From positions 1-64,000 of the forward strand of contig NZ_AQXX01000112.1 of assembly GCF_000376785.1 (NCBI RefSeq): a stretch of DNA of 64,000 bases, given 5' to 3'. This document shows positions 36,353 through 45,762 of the stretch, piece by piece; position 1 is the first letter of the stretch; each line of letters opens with the position of its first letter. The stretch comes from Hahella ganghwensis DSM 17046 (GTDB lineage: Bacteria; Pseudomonadota; Gammaproteobacteria; Pseudomonadales; Oleiphilaceae). The notes under the pieces are model-generated. The model was not told where the DNA came from and did not search any database. It worked only from the letters and a program-made list of their open reading frames with translations. A program made the translations under genes and the position numbers.

Positions 36353-36919
36353 TTATGCCGGCTGGTGCTCGATAACTCTTGGTGTGAAAAACTCACAAAC
36401 CAGCAGTGGTTTGTCACTCAAATAGAAAACTGATCGGCGCCCCCAGCCGGTCATTGGTTCACTTTCAAACAGGTTTTCATACTGGGTCAGTTCCAATGGC
36501 CCTCGCTCCATATCCGGCGCGTTAAACAGGAAGGCCCCTAACGGTTTGCTGCCGAGGTGGGCCAGACGTTTTGCCGAGCCTGTCAAAGTAGAATGGGGAA
36601 CAATACTTCGAGCATATACCCAGGGTTTTCCGTGACAGATCAGAGCCACTTCCCTGATCACGCAGGACTGCCTTTGCGTCAGCCCCAGTGCTTCCAGCTC
36701 TGTAGGAAGAGGTATGCCGCTATGCTGGTTGAAAACCTCTACTCTGAAATCACCTTCACTTGTGTCCATCAGGCGCTTGGTCAGGGAGCCTCTGTCAAGC
36801 ACCCAGTCACGCCAGGGGAGCGCCAGAACGTGCTGGGGAACCCTTTGAAAATGATGCCAATGCAGCTGGCGCAACTTTTCTTCAACAAACATATTCTTCA
36901 ACAAACGTCGTGCCTGCAA
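36353..36919 (-). CDS. ubiC: Chorismate lyase UbiC
   Basis: 188 residues from TTG, or 179 from the ATG at 36890-36892; neither has a clear ribosome-binding site. Conserved parts include LALPWRDWVLDRGSLTKRL, the substrate-site PWVYARSIVP and WGRRSVFYLSDKPLLVCEFF. It converts chorismate to 4-hydroxybenzoate and pyruvate, the first committed step of ubiquinone synthesis. It lies 106 nt upstream of ubiA in the same direction. Confidence 0.92.
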   Translation of the reverse strand: MQARRLLKNMFVEEKLRQLHWHHFQRVPQHVLALPWRDWVLDRGSLTKRLMDTSEGDFRVEVFNQHSGIPLPTELEALGLTQRQSCVIREVALICHGKPWVYARSIVPHSTLTGSAKRLAHLGSKPLGAFLFNAPDMERGPLELTQYENLFESEPMTGWGRRSVFYLSDKPLLVCEFFTPRVIEHQPA

Positions 36920-36964
36920 AGTTAGGCGGAAAGGCCGCTATGTTACGGAAACCGGGAATAAAAT

Positions 36965-38932
36965 TCATCCACCCAGAAGTTTATTCTCTGCTTGCTCTAC
37001 CTGCTGGGCTGAGCCGTGAAGGATCAGAGTATCCCCAGGGTGCAACTTCAGTTCCCGGCTTGGCGGTATTTCGGTTTTGTCCCGGAGGACACTATCGATG
37101 ACACATTCACCGAGTCGGAGATTAGAGAGAGACTTGTGACAGGCATAGGCCCCCTCGGGCAAGGTAACCGCATGGAGTTTTTCCAGCGGAATACCCTCGG
37201 CATTGAGAAGCTGCGAGTTTACCCCCGGGTAATAGCCATGGAGGAGTTTGTAACGGTTGCGCCGTGCTTCTTCTATCTGCTGGTGAATGGAGCGGGGAGG
37301 CGTGCCCATCAAGGCTAACACCTGGCTTACCAGCATTAAACCGGCCTCTAGAATTTCGGGAACAACTTCAGTCGCCCCGGCTTCCTTCAGTCTTTCAACC
37401 TGGGTGTCATCGGTTGTGCGGACCAGTATCGGAACACTGGAATTTGCCTCTCGAACCTGCCGAATAACTTTCAGGCTGGTGTCGACATCGTTATAGGTGA
37501 TTATCAGCAACCTTGACCTGTTCAGGCCAAGCGCCTTGAGAATATCAGCGCGGCGCGAGTCGCCATAGTGTATCGGTTCTCCGGCATTACTGGCTTCCTG
37601 CACTCGTATGGGGTCATTATCAATCGCCACCAGTGGAGACTGTCCCTGTTTGAGAAAGCGGGTCACCATCTGACCCACCCGCCCGAAACCGCAGACAATG
37701 GCATGCCCCTCCAGCTCTGCACAGGCGTCGGATATGGATTCTATCCTGGCTTCCCGTTCAGTATCACCGGTTTGCCTTGTACGCTCACTGAGTTTGCGAG
37801 CCAGTGCGACTAATGCAGGGGTCAGCGTAATGCTGAGAATTACTGTGGATATGACCACTGCGCCAAACTGTTTGGAAACCAGTCCGTAACGCTCACCCAG
37901 TGCGAACAGGGCAAATCCGAATTCGCCGCCTTGGGCCAGATAGAGCCCGGTTTTGATTGCTGTAGAAAGATCTTTCTGGAAACGATAGGCGAGTAATCCG
38001 ATCAGGATTGATTTGAGCACCAGCAGAATAATGGTCATGAGTAGAATCCAGTGCCAGTTACCGACGACTTCAGAAAAGTCGACAATCATTCCGACACTGA
38101 TGAAGAACAAACCGAGCAGGAGATCTCTGAATGGACGGATGTCCGCTTCAATCTGGTGTTTGTAATGCGTCTCGGACAGCATCATACCGGCGATGAAAGC
38201 CCCCAGCGCCATCGAAAGGCCAAAGCTATGGGTTAGTGCCGCAGCCAGTAGAGACACCATGAGTACCGTGAGCACAAAGAGTTCGTCTGAGCGGGCTTTC
38301 GCCACTTCATTAAACAGTACCGGGAGTAAATATTTTCCCAGTGCCAGCATCAGTCCGAACAGTAACAGACCTTTACCCAGTGTGAGGCCAAGAGCAATAA
38401 CGAATGAACTGTCGCTACCGCCGGCGAGGAAGGGAACCAGAATCAGGAAAATAACCGCGGCCAGATCCTGAAACAGGAGCACCCCCATGGTTAGCACCCC
38501 ATGTGACTGGCCCAGTTCATTTCGACTGACCAACTCCTTGCTGACAACCGCTGTGGAAGATAGCGCGAGGGCGCCGGCGACAATGATGGCTTCTTCCTGG
38601 GTGGCATTGAACAAAAGTGCAATGCCATAAATCACCAGACTGCTGATCGCAACCTGCCAGCCTCCAAGACCGAACACCACCTTGCGCAGTGCCAGCATTC
38701 TGGCCAGAGAGAATTCCAGTCCCAGAGAAAACAGCAGGAAGACAACACCGAACTCAGCCAGAATCTGAATCTGATCGAGATCGCTGACCCAGCCAAGCGC
38801 CGTCGGTCCGACGGCAAGCCCTACTGTCAGGTAGGCCAGCACAGGTGGGATCTTGACACGTCGGAATACCGAAGAAACGATTACCGCAGCTGTAATCAGT
38901 AACAGAAATTGTCCAAGGCCGGCGTCATGCAT
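36965..38932 (-). CDS. KefB/YbaL-type monovalent cation:proton antiporter
   Basis: 655 residues. An N-terminal CPA2 membrane domain (about 1-385, 12 or so helices) is followed by a TrkA-N/RCK domain (HAIVCGFGRVGQMVTRFLKQ, then GDSRRADILKALG) and a C-terminal TrkA-C domain (about 565-650). This is the layout of glutathione-gated KefB/KefC or YbaL systems. No ancillary KefF or KefG is adjacent. It lies 45 nt upstream of ubiC, same strand. Confidence 0.9.
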   Translation of the reverse strand: MHDAGLGQFLLLITAAVIVSSVFRRVKIPPVLAYLTVGLAVGPTALGWVSDLDQIQILAEFGVVFLLFSLGLEFSLARMLALRKVVFGLGGWQVAISSLVIYGIALLFNATQEEAIIVAGALALSSTAVVSKELVSRNELGQSHGVLTMGVLLFQDLAAVIFLILVPFLAGGSDSSFVIALGLTLGKGLLLFGLMLALGKYLLPVLFNEVAKARSDELFVLTVLMVSLLAAALTHSFGLSMALGAFIAGMMLSETHYKHQIEADIRPFRDLLLGLFFISVGMIVDFSEVVGNWHWILLMTIILLVLKSILIGLLAYRFQKDLSTAIKTGLYLAQGGEFGFALFALGERYGLVSKQFGAVVISTVILSITLTPALVALARKLSERTRQTGDTEREARIESISDACAELEGHAIVCGFGRVGQMVTRFLKQGQSPLVAIDNDPIRVQEASNAGEPIHYGDSRRADILKALGLNRSRLLIITYNDVDTSLKVIRQVREANSSVPILVRTTDDTQVERLKEAGATEVVPEILEAGLMLVSQVLALMGTPPRSIHQQIEEARRNRYKLLHGYYPGVNSQLLNAEGIPLEKLHAVTLPEGAYACHKSLSNLRLGECVIDSVLRDKTEIPPSRELKLHPGDTLILHGSAQQVEQAENKLLGG

Positions 38933-38968
38933 GGCTCAGGTTGTCCCCGGTAACTTTGTAAAAATGGA

Positions 38969-39526
38969 TTAGAGGCCTTTCACCGCATAGATTCCGGGAG
39001 CGTTTCGCCAGTACCCTTTGTAGTCCATGCCATAGCCGAACAGGTAGCGGTCAATCACTTCGATACCGGTGAAATCGCACTTCTGACCAGGGTAGGATTT
39101 TCGGTCATGCATCTTATCGACCAGCACGCCGCTGAATACTTCCTTCGCGCCACGTTGTTGGCAGTACTCCGTAATCGCTTTCAGAGTTGTCCCCTCGTCC
39201 AGAATGTCGTCCAGAATCAGGACGGTGCGTCCTTCCAGGCTCTCCGTAGGTTCAACTTTCCAGTCGAGGATGCCGCCTGTTGTTTGCATGCGGTACCGGG
39301 TCGCGTGTATGTAACTCAGTTCCAGTGGGAAGTTCAGCAATGGCAACAGCTTACCAGAGAAAATGAGACCTCCGGTCATGACGCAGTAAACAATCGGGTT
39401 TTTGTCCGAAAGTTTTTCAGTGATGTCTGCTGCCATAGTCGATATAGCCTGTTCAACCTCCTGCTCGGAATGCAGACAATCTGCTTCATCGAGGACCTGT
39501 TGCATGTTTTCAGTGGTTTGTGCCAT
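38969..39526 (-). CDS. hpt: Hypoxanthine-guanine phosphoribosyltransferase
   Basis: 185 residues. VYCVMTGGLIFSGKLL is the PPi loop, the PRPP site VLILDDILDEGTTLKAI is complete, and YLFGYGMDYKGYWRNAPGIYAV follows. The family salvages hypoxanthine or guanine to IMP or GMP. It is same-strand with, and upstream of, the antiporter gene. The 39527-39791 gap holds the divergent promoters of hpt and the rubredoxin gene. Confidence 0.92.
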   Translation of the reverse strand: MAQTTENMQQVLDEADCLHSEQEVEQAISTMAADITEKLSDKNPIVYCVMTGGLIFSGKLLPLLNFPLELSYIHATRYRMQTTGGILDWKVEPTESLEGRTVLILDDILDEGTTLKAITEYCQQRGAKEVFSGVLVDKMHDRKSYPGQKCDFTGIEVIDRYLFGYGMDYKGYWRNAPGIYAVKGL

Positions 39527-39791
39527 TGCTCGGTTTCGTACTCTTGTTTGTTAAAGTCTTAAATTTAGGGGACTGACGTTACATTGTTATCGCATTCATG
39601 TGAAACGCCGGAACTTCCATCTATCGTGCTTATTTCGCGGATATTTCCACCGGCTATCCGCCTGTTCGGCAGCCTGAGCCGGTTTCAAAGAGGCATAGTA
39701 TAGCCAGTTTGACTTGAACTCCGTAACCTCAGCCCGTATAAATGCCTTTTTTATTTGAGCAGATAGTAAAGATTAAAACAGGGTTATCAGC

Positions 39792-39959
39792 ATGCGAAAG
39801 TGGCAATGTGTGGTTTGCGGGTTAATTTACGACGAAGCTGAAGGGTGGCCGGAAGACGGCATTGAACCCGGAACCCGTTGGGAAGATGTGCCGGAGGATT
39901 GGGTTTGTCCGGATTGTGGCGTCGGCAAAGAAGACTTCGAAATGATTGAGATTGGCTGA
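39792..39959 (+). CDS. rubA: Rubredoxin
   Basis: 55 residues. Two CxxC knuckles, [10 protein letters not shown] and [12 protein letters not shown], bind one iron. The central region has [20 protein letters not shown], which is standard rubredoxin. It is a small electron carrier. It lies 70 nt upstream of its reductase, as in Pseudomonas, where the pair serves alkane hydroxylases and oxidative defence; no alkane hydroxylase is nearby. Confidence 0.96.
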   Translation: MRKWQCVVCGLIYDEAEGWPEDGIEPGTRWEDVPEDWVCPDCGVGKEDFEMIEIG

Positions 39960-40029
39960 TTTATAAGCAGCCCTTAATCTCTGGAATACTCACTCCGAAA
40001 GATTCAAATTACCTGGAACAGAAAAGGCC

Positions 40030-41220
40030 ATGGCTCTAGATCAGAATTCCTCTACAAACATTGATCAGAAACCGATAGTGATCGTCGGTACCGGCCTGGG
40101 AGGATATTCTCTGGCTCGCGAGTTTCGCAAGTTGGACAAGGATTCCCGGGTTCTGGTCATTACGGCGGATGATGGCCATTCCTACTCAAAGCCGATGCTC
40201 TCCAACGGGTTCGCCAAGGGGAAGTCTGCGGACGACCTTTCCATGGCCGATCCAGGCAAAATGGTGGAGCAGTTGAACATCGAAGTGCGGACTTTCACGA
40301 CGGTCACAGGCATTGATCCGGAAGGGAAATGCCTCTGGATCGGAGAAGAATCTCTCGCATACGAAAAACTGGTATTGGCCTGGGGCGCTGATGTTATCCA
40401 TCTGGACCTGAAAGGTAACGCGGCAAGCCGGGTGAGATCTGTGAATGATCTCATGGACTACCGGAATATCCGGAAAGAGCTGGAAGGGAAGTCCAAAGTG
40501 GCCATTCTGGGGGCCGGGTTGATCGGATGTGAGTTTGCCAATGACCTGATTCAGGGTGGTTATCAGGTGGAAGTAATTGCGCCTTCAGAAGGTGTGCTTC
40601 CCACACTATTGCCCGATGCGGCTGCGGATGCTGTCAGAAAAGGTCTGGAGCTGGAGGGTATCAGTTTTCGTCTGGGGCGTTATGCGACAGAAGTGAATGC
40701 CAGCGGAGATGGTGACGCTATCGAACTGGTTCTCGACAACGGGGATCGGGTGGAAGCTGATATGGTGCTGTCAGCCGTTGGCCTGCGCCCTCGTATTGCG
40801 TTGGCGGAGCAGGCCGGATTGTCCTGCGATAAGGGCATCATCACCAATCGTGCGTTGGAGACCAGTGCTCCCGACATCTACGCGCTGGGCGATTGTGCTG
40901 AAGTTGATGGCTATGTGCTTCTCTACGTACTGCCATTAATGGCGTGCGCGAGGGCATTGGCCAAGACTCTTTCAGGTGAAAGAACCGAAGTTGCCTACGG
41001 TGTTATGCCGGTCATTGTCAAAACGCCTGCGTGCCCTGTTGCGGTGTGCCCACCTCCGGTAGGAATTGAAGGCGAATGGCTGGTGGAGCAGGAGGGCGAC
41101 CTGGATGTCAAAGCCCTGTTCCGAAATTCAAAGGGCGATTTGCTTGGATTTGCTGTGACAGGGAGTAAAGTCCCTGAGAAACAGGCACTCGCCAAAGAGC
41201 TTGCGCCTGTTCATCACTGA
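40030..41220 (+). CDS. rubB: Rubredoxin-NAD(P)H reductase, FAD-dependent
   Basis: 396 residues. FAD motif IVGTGLGGYSLAREFRKLD at the start, NAD motif VAILGAGLIGCEFANDLIQG in the middle, FAD-ribityl site PDIYALGDCAEVDGY, and a C-terminal domain (about 320-396) similar to rubredoxin reductases. It passes electrons from NAD(P)H to the adjacent rubredoxin. AAAAGG precedes the ATG. Confidence 0.92.
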   Translation: MALDQNSSTNIDQKPIVIVGTGLGGYSLAREFRKLDKDSRVLVITADDGHSYSKPMLSNGFAKGKSADDLSMADPGKMVEQLNIEVRTFTTVTGIDPEGKCLWIGEESLAYEKLVLAWGADVIHLDLKGNAASRVRSVNDLMDYRNIRKELEGKSKVAILGAGLIGCEFANDLIQGGYQVEVIAPSEGVLPTLLPDAAADAVRKGLELEGISFRLGRYATEVNASGDGDAIELVLDNGDRVEADMVLSAVGLRPRIALAEQAGLSCDKGIITNRALETSAPDIYALGDCAEVDGYVLLYVLPLMACARALAKTLSGERTEVAYGVMPVIVKTPACPVAVCPPPVGIEGEWLVEQEGDLDVKALFRNSKGDLLGFAVTGSKVPEKQALAKELAPVHH

Positions 41221-41233
41221 TTCAATTCTACTG

Positions 41234-41258
41234 TAGGCCTGAGATTTTCTCAGGCCTA
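41234..41258. terminator. Perfect 11-bp hairpin between convergent genes
   Basis: Arms TAGGCCTGAGA / TCTCAGGCCTA with a 3-nt loop lie between the reductase gene and the leftward OmpA-like lipoprotein gene. T runs are short. It probably serves both. Confidence 0.78.
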
Positions 41259-41276
41259 AGTTGCTTGGTCTGGGAG

Positions 41277-42773
41277 TCATCCCTGGTCAGGTTGTTCGTT
41301 GACGATCAGAACTTCCACCCGGCGATTGGCTGCCCGGCCGTCGGCACTGTCGTTCGTGGCAACTGGTCGGCTCGGGCCGTAACCTTGGGTGACCACTTTT
41401 TCCGAAGCCAGTTTACCGACATTGGCAATAAATTCGCCGACGTTGGCTGCCCGCTCTTCCGACAGACGCTGATTCAACAGCGAATCCCCCCGATTGTCAG
41501 TATGCCCGGATACTTGAATAGTCGCGTCCGGAAAGACCTCAATGGCGTCGATGATTTTGTTGATCAGAGGAAGGTTTTCCTGTTCGATCTCACTGGAGCC
41601 TGATTTGAACTTAAAGCCATGTGCTCTGATAAGAACATTCTGACCCTGCTGGTAGACTTCTGCTTCGGTAAGGGCAAAGAGTTCGCGAACAAACTCAAAG
41701 CGGCGAAGGTTTTCCGCGTGACGACGTTTTTCCGCGTCAGTTTCCATCTGCGCAGCCAGAACTTTTTGCTCCATCTCTTGTTTCATGGTCTCAAGACTCG
41801 CCGCAGACTGGATTTTCAGATTGCTCTCTCTGGCTTGTGCCTCTGTCAGCTCCTGTCTTAACGCAAGTTTCTCTGAAAGAATCTGGTTCAGGTTGCGTTT
41901 AATCGTGGAGTTAACGGCTGCGGCTCCCTCGTTAAAAGGCAGTTGCGTCAGAATCGGCTCGACAGCGTCTGCAAGCTGCTGTTCATGCCAGAGTAATACC
42001 TGCTCAAGTGCATTGGGATTGCCCGCATATTTCTGAATCTGGGCGGCCAGAACCTCTGCATGCTCAACGGCTTTGACAGCGGCGGTGGCCTCGGCTTCTG
42101 CTCGTGCGATTTTGGTCCTGTCCTCGTCCAGATATCGGCTTGCCTGTTCAAGATGTGCGGATGCTTTCGCCATGGTGGCGGGAGTGACCAGCGGTAGTTC
42201 CCGGACTGTACCAACTTCCAGGGCCTGACGGGCTTGCCCGAGTACTGACTGTTTGATGGCATCAAGCTCCAGCGCAAGATAGTTATCTGCCAATAACCGG
42301 ACTTCAGTGTCTCCTGCCTGAGCTTCAAGATTATCTTCCAGTGAGCGGGTGATATTCACTAGCTGCTGATCGACGGTAGCGAGTTGATTTGGGTAAAGGG
42401 AATCAACACCGGCCGCCAACGAAGCCGAGCGGGCGTCATAGATAGCTTTGACACGAGAGGCAACGGCCTGGCCAGAAGCTTTAAGTGACGGAATCTGATT
42501 AAGGCCGGCAGCGGCCAGCTTCTGGGCTTCCTGAGAGTTGGAAGACGAGGCACTCAGAGATTTCTGATAAAGTCTGGTGATGTCTTCATACTGGCCCGGG
42601 GCAAACAGATGGGCTTGTTCCTGCTCTGCCTGGTTCAGAGCTTCGTATAGCTCTTTTACCTGAGCCGGGGCATTGCCGGAATCTGGGGATACAGGTCGCG
42701 AAGGGGTTGAGTTACAGGCAGCCAGAAAGACGCCGATGATCAAGTAGGTGACGGTGGAAATAACTGATTTCAT
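41277..42773 (-). CDS. OmpA-domain lipoprotein (DUF4398-like N-terminus)
   Basis: 498 residues from the ATG at 42771-42773, chosen because a lipoprotein signal follows (IGVFLAAC, Cys about residue 19). The N-terminal half resembles DUF4398, with LYEALNQAEQEQAHLFAPGQYEDI and alanine-rich helices. A coiled coil (about 320-370) leads to a C-terminal OmpA domain with VSGHTDNRGDSLLNQRLSEE. It should tether the outer membrane to peptidoglycan. The frame is open 45 codons further upstream (to 42908) without a lipoprotein signal. Confidence 0.85.
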   Translation of the reverse strand: MKSVISTVTYLIIGVFLAACNSTPSRPVSPDSGNAPAQVKELYEALNQAEQEQAHLFAPGQYEDITRLYQKSLSASSSNSQEAQKLAAAGLNQIPSLKASGQAVASRVKAIYDARSASLAAGVDSLYPNQLATVDQQLVNITRSLEDNLEAQAGDTEVRLLADNYLALELDAIKQSVLGQARQALEVGTVRELPLVTPATMAKASAHLEQASRYLDEDRTKIARAEAEATAAVKAVEHAEVLAAQIQKYAGNPNALEQVLLWHEQQLADAVEPILTQLPFNEGAAAVNSTIKRNLNQILSEKLALRQELTEAQARESNLKIQSAASLETMKQEMEQKVLAAQMETDAEKRRHAENLRRFEFVRELFALTEAEVYQQGQNVLIRAHGFKFKSGSSEIEQENLPLINKIIDAIEVFPDATIQVSGHTDNRGDSLLNQRLSEERAANVGEFIANVGKLASEKVVTQGYGPSRPVATNDSADGRAANRRVEVLIVNEQPDQG

Positions 42774-43066
42774 CAGATAGAAAGTCCATTGTTCGAAAAT
42801 TTGCAATAACTTACGCATGGAAGCGCAGGGCTGCAAGCCATGCGATTGGATTAATCTTTTATGGCGACTCCCTGTTTCACTCTTGTCTTTTGTTAATTTA
42901 TGTAACACTATGGTTTGGGGGCTAGGACGTTAGCAGGTAATGGGACTTTCAAGCCACCTCAATCCTACTCGGCCTCATCAATTATCATGCCTCACATCAT
43001 GACATGCCAGGATGGCAGTAACTGCTTTTTGTAAAACGCTGTTTGCTCAAAAAGGAGGAGTCTGCA
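42774..43066. other. Intergenic region between OmpA-like and short genes
   Basis: Divergent promoter region. No gene is supported; an alternative longer start of the leftward lipoprotein would occupy part of it. Confidence 0.4.
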
Positions 43067-43249
43067 ATGGCTCCCCTGTTCAGGCGACATCAGCCGAACA
43101 CTCCAAAGCAAAATGAAGACGGACTAAGGACATCTGATAGCCTTACAAAGGAAGCGGGCCTGGAAAAAAACAGTGCTCAACCCCGCCTTGAGTGGGAAAT
43201 GAGTGCCGTGGCCGCGCTGAGAGTCAACTTCGTGACGTCAGAAAATTAG
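43067..43249 (+). CDS. Short hypothetical protein with strong ribosome-binding site
   Basis: 60 residues, unrecognised. It is hydrophilic, with RRHQPNTPKQNEDGL near the start and VAALRVNFVTSEN at the end. An AAGGAGGAG sequence lies 6-8 nt before the ATG, stronger than at most genes in the window, and a 6-bp hairpin (43271-43291) follows. That supports a real small gene. Confidence 0.5.
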   Translation: MAPLFRRHQPNTPKQNEDGLRTSDSLTKEAGLEKNSAQPRLEWEMSAVAALRVNFVTSEN

Positions 43250-43310
43250 TCATCTTATTTGCCGAAATTTGGTGCCAGCTGTATCGGCACCTTTCTCAAA
43301 TAACTTCCTC

Positions 43311-43547
43311 TCAACTACCTTCTTTGTCGACACCTGTTTTAGATGATCTCATCGCTGTCAGACAGCTACGACAGTAGCATTGGTTTCCTTCCATGTAAGG
43401 CTCGTGGTGGGTGTCGGAATGGGGGAGGGTAAAGCACCAGCATGAGGATTTCCCTTTTTCCAGATCACATTGAGCGGGCTTTCCACATGATGGACATGAA
43501 TGAGTGTAAGCATTAGGGAGTTGTTTACGTTGCTGCTCTCTTTCCAT
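43311..43547 (-). CDS. Cysteine-rich CWC family protein
   Basis: 78 residues from the ATG at 43545-43547; a TTG 60 nt further out is possible. CPSCGKPAQCDLE, then SCWCFTLP, then QCYCRSCLTAM are the paired Cys motifs of the small CWC zinc-binding-like family. Function unknown. It faces the short gene at 43067. Confidence 0.75.
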   Translation of the reverse strand: MEREQQRKQLPNAYTHSCPSCGKPAQCDLEKGKSSCWCFTLPHSDTHHEPYMEGNQCYCRSCLTAMRSSKTGVDKEGS

Positions 43548-43758
43548 TTTTCTATATCTTGTGTTTGGATTTTTTGGTGTGTCTATATGATGGGCTTGAA
43601 AGGACAATCAAGCAAGGGACAGATTGCTATCAGAGGGTAGGTGTCTTGTTGTTGTGTCTGGTGTTTTAGGGCCGTTGTGTGGAAAATATCCGGCTCCTGG
43701 CAGGATCAGAACGAACTGTGAACCTGTCTTCCCTCCTGATTCAACAAAGGATAACCAC

Positions 43759-44628
43759 ATGACTGATGTCGTCCAGAAATTGATGGACCTGTTAACCCTT
43801 AGCCCTTTGGATGAATGTCTGTTCAAAGGTTCCAGCGAGGACCTTGGGTTCAAGAATGTTTTTGGGGGTCAGGTAATTGGTCAGGCGCTGATGGCAGCTT
43901 ATCAAACAGTTGAACCTGATCGTCAGGCCCACAGTCTGCATGCGTATTTCTTGCGTCCGGGTGATGCGAATCACGATATCATTTATGAAGTCACCAAATT
44001 AAGGGATGGTCGTAGTTTCAGCGCGCGAAGAGTGGCAGCCCGTCAGCATGGCAAAGAGATTTTGACGCTGACAGCCTCCTTTCAAGCCGATGAAGAGGGG
44101 CATGAGCATCAGATGGCCATGCCGGATATCAAAGGGCCTGACGGTATTACCTCTGAGCTGGAGGTGTATCGGAAATACAAGGATCTCATACCCGAGAAAA
44201 TCAGGGATCGCTTTACTCGTGACAGACCGATTGAGATTCGCCCAGTGAATCCTATGAATCCTCTGGCGCCGGAAGCCAAGGATCCCTACAAATACAACTG
44301 GTTCAAAACCACTCGTAAGCTCCCTGATGAGGTGTATTGGCACCACTGTATTCTGGCGTACAGCTCAGACTTTGGATTATTGGGGACCAGCCTTTATCCG
44401 CATGGTTTATCTTTTTTCAGCAGAGACTTACAGGCGGCGAGCATTGACCATGCTGTTTGGTTTCATCGGGATTTTCGCGTTGACGATTGGTTGCTTTACT
44501 CGATGGACAGTACCAGCACGACCCATGCCCGAGGCCTGAATCGTGGGATGATATTCGATCTTGAAGGGCGTCTGGTTGCGTCAACAGCTCAGGAAGGTCT
44601 GATACGGCCACGAAAAGATGTTCGTTAA
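43759..44628 (+). CDS. tesB: Acyl-CoA thioesterase II
   Basis: 289 residues from the ATG at 43759, which has AAAGGA 8 nt upstream and gives the usual TesB length (286 in E. coli). Double hot-dog fold: NVFGGQVIGQALMAAYQTV and SLHAYFLRPGD in the first half, SIDHAVWFHRDFRVDDWLLY and GLNRGMIFDLEGRLVASTAQEG in the second. It hydrolyses acyl-CoA thioesters. A hairpin follows. Confidence 0.96.
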   Translation: MTDVVQKLMDLLTLSPLDECLFKGSSEDLGFKNVFGGQVIGQALMAAYQTVEPDRQAHSLHAYFLRPGDANHDIIYEVTKLRDGRSFSARRVAARQHGKEILTLTASFQADEEGHEHQMAMPDIKGPDGITSELEVYRKYKDLIPEKIRDRFTRDRPIEIRPVNPMNPLAPEAKDPYKYNWFKTTRKLPDEVYWHHCILAYSSDFGLLGTSLYPHGLSFFSRDLQAASIDHAVWFHRDFRVDDWLLYSMDSTSTTHARGLNRGMIFDLEGRLVASTAQEGLIRPRKDVR

Positions 44629-44651
44629 TCAGGAGCTTGGGAATCGCTGAC

Positions 44652-44678
44652 GAGATGAGCCATGTCGCGGCTCATCTC
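44652..44678 (+). terminator. Hairpin after tesB
   Basis: A perfect 10-bp stem GAGATGAGCC / GGCTCATCTC with a 7-nt loop, 23 nt after the tesB stop. The T run is weak. Confidence 0.7.
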
Positions 44679-44700
44679 TACATAATCATAGGGGTGTAGA

Positions 44701-45735
44701 ATGGACGAACCTTTACCCAGAGTCAGGCCCATGGAGGTAGACCACAGTTTCAGGAGCAAACCCCATCACTGTGGTAAGAGGTTTCAATCCCCTCCTTCAC
44801 CACATCAGGATGGTCGCCACTCACGGGAAATGATTCAGGTTCTATGGGAGTTGATGCGCCGTGGAAATGCGCCGCTCTCTGATGTGGAGGGACATCTATG
44901 GTCGCGGGAGGAGGCATTGAGGGGATTGGAACATCATCTGTCTCCATCTGGAGAAACCTCTGATGAGGCGTCAATTCCACTGACCTGGCTGGGGCAGAGT
45001 TGCTTTTATTTTCGATTGGGTGGTCTGGGGATCGTCACAGATCCGTTTTTGGGAAAACGGGCCTCTCCGCTGCAGTTCAGCGGGCCAAAGCGATTGGTCA
45101 TATCACCTTTGGGGCTGAATGATCTGCAGGTTGATGTGATTGTGATGTCTCACAATCATTATGATCATTTTTGTTCTGAAACCTTGTCTCAGGTATCAAA
45201 CAAAACATCCGTACTGGTCATCACCACTCTGGGCTTGAAACCTTTATTCGAATCCCTGGGATACTGTCGAGTTTTGGAGCTGGACTGGTACCACCAGGTT
45301 AGCGTTGGCGAGGTGTCCTTTTATGGATTGCCCGCTTACCACTTTTCAGGCCGCTCATTGTTAGACGCCGACGCGACATTATGGGCCAGCTTTGGAATTG
45401 ACGGTCCTGAAGGCCGGTTGTTTTTTGCCGGCGATACTGGATACGGGCCGGCATTTCGTGAAATAGGTGAGCTTACCGGTCCTTATGACATTGCCTTGGT
45501 TCCTATAGGTGCTTATGCTCCTCGTTCTGTTTTTGCGGCGGTGCACGCCAGTCCTGAGGAGGCAGTTGCCATGGGACAGGATCTCGGTGCCCGACGAATG
45601 GTGGGAATGCATTGGGGAACGGTCCGCCTGACAACCGAACCTTTCTGGGAGCCCAGAGACAAGTTTTTGCATCACCCAGGAGGGCCTGATCGGGAAATTC
45701 TGGCTATTGGGGAGACTCGGATAATTTGTTGGTGA
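44701..45735 (+). CDS. Metallo-beta-lactamase-fold hydrolase (NAPE-PLD/RomA-like)
   Basis: 344 residues. TWLGQSCFYFRLGGLGIVTDPF precedes the metal motif VMSHNHYDHF (HxHxDH). Further ligands follow: GLPAYHFSGRS, FFAGDTGYGP and a final GMHWGTVRL. This layout fits the NAPE-phospholipase D-like group. The substrate is unknown, possibly a lipid or phosphoester. AGGGG lies upstream of the ATG. Confidence 0.85.
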   Translation: MDEPLPRVRPMEVDHSFRSKPHHCGKRFQSPPSPHQDGRHSREMIQVLWELMRRGNAPLSDVEGHLWSREEALRGLEHHLSPSGETSDEASIPLTWLGQSCFYFRLGGLGIVTDPFLGKRASPLQFSGPKRLVISPLGLNDLQVDVIVMSHNHYDHFCSETLSQVSNKTSVLVITTLGLKPLFESLGYCRVLELDWYHQVSVGEVSFYGLPAYHFSGRSLLDADATLWASFGIDGPEGRLFFAGDTGYGPAFREIGELTGPYDIALVPIGAYAPRSVFAAVHASPEEAVAMGQDLGARRMVGMHWGTVRLTTEPFWEPRDKFLHHPGGPDREILAIGETRIICW

Positions 45736-45762
45736 TGAATAAGACTCTGGTTGTTGTCAGGT

